From Zygnema cylindricum (taxonomy: Eukaryota > Streptophyta > Zygnematophyceae > Zygnematales > Zygnemataceae): DNA of 64,000 bases. A model generated the notes under the pieces. It was not told the DNA's origin, did not search any database, and worked only from the letters and a program-made list of their open reading frames with translations. Positions 11,855 through 21,809 of this stretch are shown one piece after another; within the stretch, counting starts at the first letter, position 1; each line of letters starts with the position of its first letter. A program made the translations under genes and the position numbers. The stretch spans positions 308,464-372,463 of the forward strand of contig JBBHKE010002584.1 of the NCBI GenBank assembly GCA_037447655.1, given 5' to 3'.

Positions 11855-12130
11855 CACCGCGAATCGTAATTAGAGTAAATTACTCTAATTCGGTCGCTCG
11901 AAATTTCGGGTCAATCACATCAAATAGAGTAATCGATTCTAGTTTTTTCATTATTCTAATTTAGGTGAGGTTTAATTAGCGTAAAAAATTCTAATATAGG
12001 TCATTTTTAAATAGTGTGGAGTACGGACAACGTCTGACCGTGCAAAATTGTACTTTTATAAATAAAAAGGTACAAATAATGATTTAATAGAATGGCGCTC
12101 GCACGTGAAATCGCACTAAACAAAAAAATC
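11855..12130. mobile_element. TA-target MITE, left part
   Basis: It starts with TA then CACCGCGAATCGTAATTAG and is nearly identical to the first about 270 bp of the complete element at 44801-45417, including TTTAAATAGTGTGGAGTACGG. Similarity fades near 12130 and no right terminus follows, so the copy is truncated. Confidence 0.8.
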
Positions 12131-12770
12131 AAACAATGTACCCTAAAAACCCTAAAATTCCCCCTTTAATTACCCAAATATGTACGAAAATTTACGACCA
12201 CTGTACGTCATTGCACGCAAAGTGTAGCGCAGCTGTATTGAAATATACGGGAATGTACGGAAATGTACCATACAAACCCTAAAATATAAAACCCTAACAT
12301 ATATGGAAACTACCGACGATGTCCTTACATGTATGAAAAGTGTGGGGCAGTTATACTCAAACACACGGAATGTAAGAAAATGTACTCTAAAGCCTTAAAA
12401 ATCCCTTAAACAACCCTTAAAGTTGTAAAATGTAGGGACATTGTTAGGAAATGTACAGAAATGTACTGCTAGATAGGTAGGTACGCATTTCATAACATTT
12501 ATTTCATCGTTAAATGCGTGTCGTGCGTAGTATTCGCTCGTTTGTTTCGTGCGTATTATGCGCACGGGACATCTATGGTCAATCGGCACGTTATGCGCCA
12601 CTTTTGGCGGACCGAACTTACTTTTAACGACACTTTTTTAGGGGCCGGTACGGCTGGTAGTCTGTACTGAGGACTGTTGGCAGCTTTAGATTGTGTCAGC
12701 CGTACGGCGGTCTGTATTACGACGCTTGTGCCAGCAATACGGCGGTCCGTACCGCGACCCACGGCATCGT
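12131..12770. other. Unassigned AT-rich then GC-richer repeat-like stretch
   Basis: The part 12170-12470 contains two diverged halves, each with AATGTACGGAAATGTAC-like words and a GTGTAGCGCAGCTGTAT / GTGTGGGGCAGTTATAC pair. The part 12640-12770 has two GTACGGCGGTC blocks resembling sequence at 13365-13380. No coding content was recognised. Confidence 0.45.
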
Positions 12771-12772
12771 TA

Positions 12773-12990
12773 CACCGCGAATCGTTATTACTGTCAAAGT
12801 CACTAATTTGGGTTCTTAAAATTTTGATTTTTTTTCTCAAATAGGATTACATGATTTTAATTTTTCTTTAACGTTAATTAAGGTTTCATACAAAATAAGG
12901 TAAAGAACGAAAATACTATAAGATCTAAATAGTGTGGTGTACGGTCGATGTCAAACTGTACATAAATGTACCGGCAGTATGTACTGCCGA
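12773..12990. mobile_element. TA-target MITE, left part
   Basis: It begins TA then CACCGCGAATCGTTATTAC and matches the reverse complement of 2965-3174 throughout, including the CTAAATAGTGTGG motif and GTACATAAATGTAC. It runs directly into the 50-bp minisatellite. No right terminus was found. Confidence 0.7.
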
Positions 12991-13350
12991 CGCACAGCAC
13001 CGTAACATTGTGCCTGCGGTACGACAGTATGTACTGCGGACGCACACCACCGAAACATTGTAGCTACGGTACAACAGTATGTACTGTCGACTCACGGCAC
13101 CGTAGCATTGTGCCTGCAGTACGGCAGTATGTACTGCCGACGCACGACACCGTAGCATTGTGCGTGCGGTACGGCAGTATGTACTGCCGACGCACGGCAC
13201 CGTAGCAATGTGCCTGCGGTACGACATTATGTACTGCCGACGCACGGCACCGTAGCATTGTGCATGCGGTACAACATTATGTAATGCAGACGCACGGCAC
13301 CGTAACATTGTGCCTGCGGTACGGCAGTATGTACCGCTGACGCACGGCAA
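12975..13350 (+). repeat. 50-bp GC-rich minisatellite, about 7.5 units
   Basis: Units beginning CAGTATGTACTG or CATTATGTACTG start at 12975, 13025, 13075, 13125, 13175, 13225, 13275 and 13325, an exact 50-bp period. Each has GACGCACGGCACCGTAGCAT and TGCCTGCGGTACG-like segments. The array is much richer in G+C than its surroundings. Open frames across it are by-products of the repeat. Confidence 0.92.
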
Positions 13351-13504
13351 TGTTAGATTCCGCCATCCGTACGGCGGTCTGCACATTGACGATTGGCAAC
13401 GCTATAAAAGGTACGGCAATCCGTACTGCGGACGAACAGAAAACGGACACACTGCCTATAAAAGGCTTTCCAGAAAGGCGTATGAAAGACTCTTATTTAT
13501 ATAC

Positions 13505-14094
13505 TGATAGAAAATTAGGTTTTCACCAGCATTGTATTTACAGCTACACCGCCAATTGTTATTAGCGTGTAAGTTTTTTTAGCGTATACGAATAATTAGC
13601 GTGGTTTACGCTAATTGGGAATTTGAAAAATTTCGAAGAAATCGTCTATTCTAATTAGGAATTAGGGTTTTTTTAAATAGTGTGGATTATTCTATTTGAG
13701 AATAAAAATAAAAAAAAGCGAGACAGAATTAGAGTACAGAACGCTAATAACGATTGGCGATGTACTGTTTAAAGAATATATTTTCCCTAAAAAAAGATTA
13801 GTCATTTTTTTGTTACATCACTCTGCTCGACCTTTTCTCTTTAGAAAGTGTTCAAATACCCTTCCAACAAGTAGAAGGAATCGACATAAAACAAACATTT
13901 TCTCAAGTTTGTAGGGTCTAACATACTGTAACCAAAAAAAATAGACCACAAAAATGCAGCAGGTACATTTATTCGTGCAAATTAAGATTAAAGGATTTGT
14001 CGTAGATGTGGTATCAAGTAATCAATCAAATCGTCTCAACAAGGCCAATGGTTTCCGAAAAAAAAATGTTATAATCCTTATTTTTTAAAACTGT
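13505..14094 (+). repeat. Duplicated repeat, copy 2 (carries a MITE)
   Basis: It is paralogous to 11179-11535 but interrupted by the MITE at 13547-13762. Its right end was cut by the copia insertion at 14095. In copy 1 the sequence continues across the corresponding point, which supports the LTR start. Confidence 0.85.
13547..13762. mobile_element. Complete TA-target MITE with verified empty site
   Basis: This 216-bp element begins CACCGCCAATTGTTATTAGCGT and ends with the inverted ACGCTAATAACGATTGGCGATG. It is flanked by TA on both sides (13545-13546 and 13763-13764). The paralogous repeat at about 11210 lacks the element and has a single TA, so TA is a duplicated target. TTTAAATAGTGTGG lies in its middle (about 13672-13685). 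TA duplication suggests Tc1/mariner-type mobilisation. No coding capacity. Confidence 0.93.
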
Positions 14095-15025
14095 TGTTGA
14101 AAAAGGTATTTTCTATTTTCTGTCTTTTGTCAGTCTGTCTATGAAGGTTCTTAAAGTCCTCACACTTGTCGTAGTCACTGAGGACTCAAAGACAGCCATG
14201 GTTGCCTTAAGCATACACGAAGACGGAAGACAGACGAAGGGAGCAGGAGGCATAACTATTTGCAAAAGGGCGCCGAGACCAAGATTTGATCTTGAGACCT
14301 ACGGGATGTCTATTGTATGGTGTAACCTTACGCCTTATCGGTTAAGTCTTGATGAAGTGCTACATACGCGGGTTTGACTATTATTTAAGCATTGAAACAA
14401 CTACCATACTTCATTAAACAGATTACAAAACGAAACGACATTGAATTTGAACGGACGCGATTAATTGTCGGCTTTCGATCCAACGGCAAACAGTGGAGCC
14501 GACGCACCGGAGTGGACATTTGGCGGTTGTGAGCTAAATGTCGGCGGATGACACGTGGCAAGGCATGAGTGGAAAGCGCACATTACAGAGGAGAGAGACA
14601 ATGGCTTAGGAACTCACATGCGACAGCGGGACAGTCATGTCGTACCATGGGCGTACAATAAGTACAGCGATACCTGTACCTTCTTGTACCTTACAGTCTT
14701 GTGATTGGTTAGGTACAGTAGTAGTAGGAGGTTGAGAGAGGGATATAGGACTTAGATATTTTTGAGGCGCCTCTCTCTCTGAGAGACCTTTTGTATTTAT
14801 GAGCCATCTTTGGCCAACCATAATTTAATGCCCAGGGGAGCAAATTCAGTGATTCTATTTGCGTTCGGCTAAAGAGAGTCAAGCCTTCACATAGGTGAGG
14901 GTGGTCAGAATATTTGCGTTCCAAGGTGGCACTTAATCAGAGGGAAAGTCAAACAGGCAAATATTATTCTAGAGGCTTCATATAAGCTTGACATTTTGTG
15001 GGCCAATGGAGGTCACAAAATTACA
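14095..15025 (+). repeat. 5' LTR of copia element 1
   Basis: The 931-bp LTR starts TGTTGAAAAAGG and ends ATTACA immediately before the primer-binding site. It aligns with 19394-20265 with numerous differences, so the insertion is old. It has a TATA-like GTATTTATGAG near 14793 and a tRNA-like segment near 14283-14360. The preceding pentamer is ACTGT; the expected partner is lost because the 3' LTR is truncated. Confidence 0.88.
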
Positions 15026-15038
15026 GGTTATGGGCCCA
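15026..15038 (+). other. Primer-binding site matching the initiator tRNA-Met anticodon arm
   Basis: GGTTATGGGCCCA directly follows the 5' LTR. It is the complement of TGGGCCCATAACC, the anticodon stem-loop of eukaryotic initiator tRNA-Met, not of the tRNA 3' end. Drosophila copia is known to prime from such an internal site with a cleaved half-tRNA. Confidence 0.8.
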
Positions 15039-15121
15039 CACTCTAGGGTGCCCATTTTTGATGAAACAGGATTCATATACTGGGAAACTACGATAAGGGG
15101 TGCACTTTTTGAAATACTGCT

Positions 15122-18100
15122 ATGGAGCATTGTGAGTGGTCGGTGCGGCGACCAGCTGCAAATTTCGGAGTTCCACTTGGGTTTGGAGGAGCTCGATTCT
15201 CAAGTGGATATGCGGAGGGAGAGGAGGCAGATGATGATGAAGAAAGCATCGTGTTCGATAAAAAGAAGGAGAAGGGGAAGGAGAAACTCACACCAATAGC
15301 TAAAGGATCGGTACCAGTAGGGGTTGTCCACAAAACCAAGGCAAATGATACTGAAATCTGGGACTTCAACAATACAGTGGCAACTCATGTTATTCTCAAG
15401 CGTCTTACTCAAGCAGTTTTTACCCCTCACCTAAATCAAGACAAGGCGGTCAAGCTGTGGGAGGCTCTTGTAAATATTTACAAGATTGGGACGATTCAAC
15501 AGCAGAAGCTGGCAGATCAAAAGGTACAAGCATATGTTTACAAATGGGGAAAGATGCTTGAATTTTGTAATGACTTGTCTTGATTGTTTATGGAGTTGGA
15601 GAGTGCTAGAAATGAGAAACCGAGAAAAAAGGTGAATTTTACTATTGAAATCGCGGGATGATGATAACATCGCTAACAAGGTTCAAGACTTGGCCATATA
15701 ATCGAAAAAATTTGAATTCCGTTGTTGGGATGATTTTGGAAAACACCAGTGAGATTCGGAGAGGAGTAAAGAGTGGTCAAGCCTAGGCTGCTATAAATGA
15801 CTAGAGGAATCAGGATTCCAAGAAACCTTATGGAAACTTTGGAGGAGGAAGGAGAGGAAATCAATCGGATGGATCTGAATCTAGGCCCCCTAAAGGGCTT
15901 TGTTATTTTTGTAAGAAGCTTGGACATTACATGGTGGAGTGTACTAAGTTGACGGAGTTGAGACTTAAGGAGGGGCAGACCGGTAGATCAGCCGGCAAAA
16001 AGAAGAAGGCACTTATGGCAACACAAGTAACAAGAGAGGATTCCGATGAGGATGATAGAGAACTCCTCCTCAACAAGGAGTTGGAGGTGAAAACTGGGCA
16101 GAGATTCCGAGGAAGCATAAGTGTGCCTTCGGCGGAGTGAAAGAAGCTCCTGATGAAGGTTGAATCATTGACTCAGGTGCCTGTATGCATATGTGTAAGG
16201 AGAAACATATGTTTACCAAAATGAGAAAGATCCCTACTATGGAGATAGACTATGGGGATGGGAGAATAATAACAACTAGTTTAGTGGGATCTGTGGATTT
16301 GAAAGTCTTAGTTAAAGGTAAGAAATCCGTGTCACTTTCTCCAATGTTCTTTTTATTCCATAGTTGAACAAAAATCTTATCTTTACTTCAACTTTAGATG
16401 ATAAGGGTTTTGAGACTAGTACTAAGAAAGGAGTCTGCATTGCTCGCTATGAGGATGAAGAATGTTTTACAGCTGAAAAGGGTAGCCAAAGAATGTTTAT
16501 GTTGAATTTGGGTAATGGAAAGATGGGAGTTTACTATGCCGGTGTAAGTGACTTGAAGATTTGGCATAAAAGATTGGGGCATGTGAACCTAGATATATTA
16601 AAAGAAATGAAGAAATTGGGAGTAGATGAGGGAATTCATTTTGGAGATAATGAGACTTTGGATGACTGTAGTGGATGTGCTCAAGGAAAGGCCCATAGAT
16701 AACCTTTCCCAAAAACCGCAACCTATAAAGGTGAAAAGGTCCTAGATCTACTTCATACTGACATTTGGGGATCGGCCAAAGTACCGCCAGTTGGAGGGAA
16801 AAGATTTATGCTTATTATTGCTGATGACTGGCCTAGTTATTCTAGAGTCTATTTCTTGTAAAATAAATTTGAGGCACCAGCTTTTTTTAAAGAGTATAAA
16901 GCATGGAGTGAGAAGCTCTATGAGACACCTTTAAAGAGAGTGAGGAGTGAATAATGGGGGGGAATATACCTCTAATCACTTTGAGGATTATTTGAAAGAG
17001 GAAGAGGTTTAACACCAAAAGATTGTCCCAAAGAATCCGGAACAAAACGGTGTAGTGGAGAGACTAACTGGACATTAAGTGATAGTGCCCGTGGTATGTT
17101 ATCTGATAAAAAGACACTTATGGGCAGAAGCTATGAATTGTGCTAATTATCTTAAAAATAGATTCCTTATCTCGGCAGTGAAAGGTCAAACACCTTATGA
17201 AAGATGGACCGGGAGAAAACTGGATATCTCATACTTAAAGGTGTTCGGAAGTCAAGTTTTAAGTCTAAATGCAGAAAAATCTGATTGGAAGTTAGATTCA
17301 AGTGGAAAGTCAGGGTACTTACTTGGATATGATGAAAATAGAAAGGGATATAGATTTTATGATCTCGGATAAGAAGATATCATCCTAGTAAAACAATTGG
17401 TAGTGATGGATGAAGGAAAGTCAGTAGATCCCTTTAAATATACTAAACCAATCAAAATTAGAATTGAGTCCGAAAGTGAGTTAGATTCAGATTCTTTTAA
17501 CAGAACTTTGGTTCAACTGGACTTTGCAATTGAAGAGGAAAAACTGATCGAAAATGACCCTCTCTTGGAGCCACAGTTTTCAGTTTAAATCAAGGAAGAG
17601 AACAAGGAAAGACCAGAAATGGATGGTGAGCAACAGGAGAAAGACTCCACAGATAGGGGAGAAGATGAACTCATTCGGAGAAATCTGAGATTACCCTCCA
17701 TTCCGGCTTCGGATTTTGAAAGAGAGACGAGAAGCAGCAAAGACTTCAAGAAAGACAAGTGAATAACAAGGTAACTAAGCTGTCACATTTGAGTGAACCC
17801 CAAACTTATTCGGAAGCAATTATTAGTCCGGAATAGAGTAGATGGATGACATCCATTAACGATGAGATGGCTTCCATTATGGAGGCAAACACATAGGAGC
17901 AGGTGGAGTGTCCCCTCGACAGAAAACATATTGGATGCAAGTGGGTGTTCAAGTTGAAACTCAACCCAGATAACACTATCGAGCAGTATAAGGCCATATT
18001 AGTGGCCACAAGTTTCACGCAGAAGGAAGGGATCGATTATGAAGAGACCTTTGCTCCGATTGTTCGATTTCCCTCCGTCCTGATCTTACTTAGTCTGGCG

Positions 18101-19390
18101 GCAGCAGAAGACATGGAAGTGCACCAAATAGACATCAAAACCGTTTTTTTACATAGAGAATTAGAAGAAGAGATCTTCATACGAAAACCGGAAGGGTTTG
18201 TGGAAAAAGGAGAAGAAAGTAAAGTGTGCAGATTGATAAAGTCCCTTAATGTAATAAAGCAGGCTCCACGCCAATGGAACAAGAAGCTGGGTGAGTTTTT
18301 GACAAGTTTGGGATATATCTGAATCAGCTCGGATCATTCCATCTATCTCTTTGAGGATGAGGAAGGTATAATTTTCATTGCAATCTATCTTGATGACTTG
18401 CTTGTTTTAAGTAAATCTATAAAGAGAATTAATGGACTGAAAAGGGATCTAAAGAGTAGATTTGAAATGAAATATTTGGGGGAAGCAAAATATATTTTGG
18501 GAATTCATATGGAGAGGGATAGAGAGGAGTAAATAATTAGACTAACTCAAAAGGAAGCAATTGGAAACATGCTTGAAAAATTTCAAATGGATAAAGCAAA
18601 TAGTTGTACCACTCCAATGGATTTAAAGAAGGGAAATGAGGAGAGCATAGCAAAGGGAGTTGTGGTCTTGGATGATGAGTTAGGACCAGAGGAAAGAAAG
18701 TTCATGCAACATATTCCGTACAGACAAGTTGTTAATAGTTTGATCTATTTTATGAACTAAACACGTTTTGATATTGTAGTAGTTGTAGGAATATTAAGTT
18801 GGAGTGTGAATCCATTAAGTAGAAAGATTGGGAAGGGGCCAAGAGAGTCATGCGATACTTGATAGGAACGAGAGATTTGTGGTTGCATTAGAGAGGGGAT
18901 AACACTGACATCACCACTTGGAGTGATGCCAGTTATGGGGATGCTCCGATAAGGAGGTGTACTTCTAGGTATGTGTTGTATGTTGGAAATGGGGATTCCT
19001 GTTGGAGCAGCAAACAACAAAAGGTGATTGCTCAATCCACCAAAGAGGCTGAATATATGGCCTCTTGTTCGCCTGTGAAAGAATTGTTGTGGGTGAAATC
19101 ATTGCTTCAAGAACTTGGGTATATGAATAATGGAGTGCAAAAAATATTTTGTGATAATCAAACTGCAATTGCAATTGCAAAAAACCCAACGCATCACGTT
19201 AAAGCAAAGCATATGGATATCTGATTGAGCTTGGTTAGAGAAATGGTTGAGAATAAAATAATTTGTTTGGAATATAGACCAGATGGCGAGATGGTAACAG
19301 ATATGATGACCAAACCTGTGCCTTCTCCTAAGTTGGTATTTTGTAGGGAGAAGTGTGGATTCAAGCAAAAGATAGATGAGAAAATAAGGG
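15122..19390 (+). pseudogene. Ty1/copia gag-pol, copia element 1, degenerate
   Basis: The order is gag, protease, integrase, reverse transcriptase, RNase H, which defines Ty1/copia. Pieces visible: gag around 15122-15583; a CCHC knuckle CYFCKKLGHYMVEC at 15901-15942; protease DSGA near 16170; the integrase HHCC domain with WHKRLGHVN and CSGCAQGKAHR at 16561-16702; reverse transcriptase at 17903-18420 with YLDD at 18386-18397; RNase H from about 18973, ending near KPVPSPKL at 19310-19340. Several stops and frameshifts interrupt the frame, for example at about 16162, 16700, 16860 and 18320, so it cannot encode an active polyprotein. It is most similar to copia element 2 on the opposite strand. 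Confidence 0.92.
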
Positions 19391-19393
19391 GAG

Positions 19394-20265
19394 TGTTGAA
19401 AAAGGTATTTTCTATTTTCTGTCTTTTGTAAGTGTGTCTATGAAGGTTCTTAAAGTCCTAATACTTGTCGTAGTCATTGAGGACTGAAAGACAGCCATGG
19501 CAGCCTTAAGCAGTCAGGAAGACAGACGAAGGGAGCAGGAGGCATAGCTATTTTCAAAACTTGGGCGTTGAGACCAAGATTTCATCCTGAGACCTACGGG
19601 ATGTTTGCCGTACGATGTAACCTTACGCCTGATCCATTAAGTCTTGATGAAGCGTTATGTACGCGGGGCCTGACTGTTATTTAATCATTGAAACAACTAC
19701 CATACTTTATTAAACGGATTAAGAAACAAAACGACATTGAATTTGAACGGACACGATTAATTGTCGGTTTCCGATTGAACGGCTCACAGTGGAGCTGACG
19801 CACCGGTGTGGACATTTGGCAGTTTGTGAGCTAAATGTCGTCGGATGACACGTGGCAAGGCATGAGTGGACAGCGGACATTACCGAGGAGAGACACAATG
19901 GCTTAGGATCTAACAGGCATCAGCGGGACGGCTATGCCGTACCATGGCCGTACAAGAAGTACACCGGCACCTGTAACTTCTAGTACCTTACAGTCTTATG
20001 ATTGGTTAGGTACAGTAGTAGTAAGAGGTTGAGAGAGGTATTTAGGACTTAGACATTTTTGAGGCGCCTCTCTTTGAGAGAGCTTTTGTATTTATAGGCC
20101 ATCTTTGGCCAGCCATAACTTAATGCTCAGGGGAGCAAATTCAGTGATTCGTTTTGCGTTCGGCTAAGGAGAGTCGGGCCTTCACAGAGGTGAGGGTGGT
20201 CAACATATTTGCGTTCCAAGGTGGCACTTATTCAGTGGGAAAGTCAAACAGGCAAATCTTAGAGG
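19394..20265 (+). repeat. 3' LTR of copia element 1 (truncated)
   Basis: It begins TGTTGAAAAAGG right after a polypurine tract (AAAATAAGGGGAG, 19381-19393) and parallels the 5' LTR up to CAGGCAAAT. The last about 60 bp are shortened, and the chromovirus LTR starts at 20266. The missing tail is not found on the far side of the chromovirus, so a deletion accompanied or followed that insertion. Confidence 0.85.
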
Positions 20266-20503
20266 TGTAAAAGGGTCAATGGTGCACACAGCACACCACA
20301 ATGCACAGCGGAAATCACCAAGGATCTTCCCGTAGCAACAGTAGGAGCACACAGCACTAGCAGACAAGGTTGCGCTTTATTACTTGGAAGAGAGTACAAG
20401 GTTGCGCTCGTTGGTCATGAATCCCAGCTGCGCTGCTCTGGAACCGCAACTAAAGCAGCCTAGCCCTAGCCACTAAGTACCCGAATCATGTAACCCTATT
20501 ACA
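20266..20503 (-). repeat. 3' LTR of the chromovirus (internally deleted)
   Basis: On plus it runs TGTAAAAGGG to CTATTACA. It matches both ends of the 26724-27205 LTR but is only 238 bp, lacking about 240 bp of the middle. On minus it is preceded by a polypurine-like AGTGGGAGGCAC. Confidence 0.85.
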
Positions 20504-20548
20504 GTGCCTCCCACTAAGGATTCAGCGTCCCGCTGAACCTTGACTGAC

Positions 20549-21783
20549 TCAGGGAAATTGCAACTGCCGGAGTATGTCGTATGTTTCCTCACGATACTCC
20601 TCGAACTCCTAGCGAAGGGCGTCGAGCTGATTTTGGAGCCGCTCACATCGGGTCTTCAGCAACGCAATGTGATGATCTGCCGCCGCCAATCGCCTCCGAG
20701 TGATTCGCTCCCGAACCTGGTCTTCCCCCTCCTCGGGTGCAAAGTCCGGTGCTTCAGGTTACTGCGGAATGGACGCCGGTGTAGGCTCCTCAGGTGCCGA
20801 ACCTTAGGGTTCTTCGGGTTCGATTACAGGGGGAACTTCCTCAGCCTCTTCGTCCGCTGGTTCCCACTGAGGTACTTTTTGTAACTTGAAGGACACGTGC
20901 TTCCTTGCAACTCGGGCCCGCTGCAGAGCATTCTTTCGGGCTAGCTTGAGTGCCCGTACCTCAGGGGTAACCTCTGCCCTAGAGATGATGTCATGGAGGC
21001 GGACATCCCACGGGTGATATTGACGGAGTAACCCAGGAACATCTATCCTTTACCGATAGTTGTCCTCCACTACTTCCACAAACGGTAGAGTATGTGGGTT
21101 TAACTGCACATAACCCTTGTGATTGTTCTCGAGGTCTTTTGTTCTCATAAAATTCCAGGCTGGGTGTGATTGTACCCTGGCGAGAATAAAGATAAGGTCC
21201 CTAGGTTTTCCTGTACGCCACTCCTCGGGCCACTCCTTGGGATCCAAATACAAGCGTTTCGCGAAGCCGAAGGTGAGATCCGGATTCTGTGTGTCGGCAG
21301 GAAGTGGAAAGAGGTAATTGGGAATTTCCTCTCCTTGTTCACTCGCCTCGGCCGTCTCCCTTTAACTTCCCTGAAGGAGAAACACCTCGTCTCCACTAGG
21401 GTATTGTGCTTTACCATTCTTTTCTGCACTTTCGGAGGACTGCTCGTCAGGGGTACTCTCCTTGTTGGGGTCCCTCATCACCTCCAGATCCGAGGCGGTT
21501 CAATTACGGGCGTTGTTCTCGATTCTCCCTCCGCCCGAGCTCATGATCTTCTTTGTCTTCGATCCGCTTTCGAGGTTGGTATTGAGTCGTGCTTTTCGAC
21601 CCCTCCTCTCCGGTGTCCTCGCTGCCTGCCGCTTTTGGCGGTTTTCAGTTAGAACAGCCTTTACCCCTCCGGTTTATTCATGGCCTCCGCCGCCCTTAAT
21701 AATCTCTGGGGACGGGTCACATCTTCTTGCCCCACTCGTACAAGTCTCCTCCTTTTCGGTGGTGGAGAGAACGACGACGCCAT
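20549..21783 (-). pseudogene. Additional reading frame (ORF3) of the chromovirus, function unknown
   Basis: Reading minus from ATG at 21783, 27 bp beyond the stop of the polyprotein frame, gives a protein-like frame of about 410 codons up to a TGA at 20549-20551. It needs one frameshift near a G-run at about 21673-21678 and read-through of several stops. The N-terminus has a basic, nuclear-signal-like PPPKRRRLVR. The middle is acidic and Ser/Glu-rich. A tryptophan-containing core includes DPKEWPEEWRTGKPRD (about 21206-21253). The C-terminal part alternates charged and Leu residues (RRRLAAADHHIALLKTRCE), probably a coiled coil. Most stops are TAA, TAG or TGA where CAA, CAG or CGA would restore sense, fitting C-to-T decay of a once-coding frame. 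I do not recognise the family. A nucleic-acid- or chromatin-binding accessory role is only a guess. Confidence 0.65.
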
Positions 21784-21809
21784 AGACACCACTGTACAAG
21801 ACAATTCTA

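Noticed and set aside
12925-13386. 153-codon minus frame rich in Cys and Tyr
   Set aside because: It reads through the 50-bp minisatellite; the repeating peptide pattern follows the DNA period.
21162-21785. Plus-strand frames of 107-160 codons in the chromovirus 3' region
   Set aside because: They are antisense shadows of the minus-strand ORF3, which carries the coherent protein-like reading.
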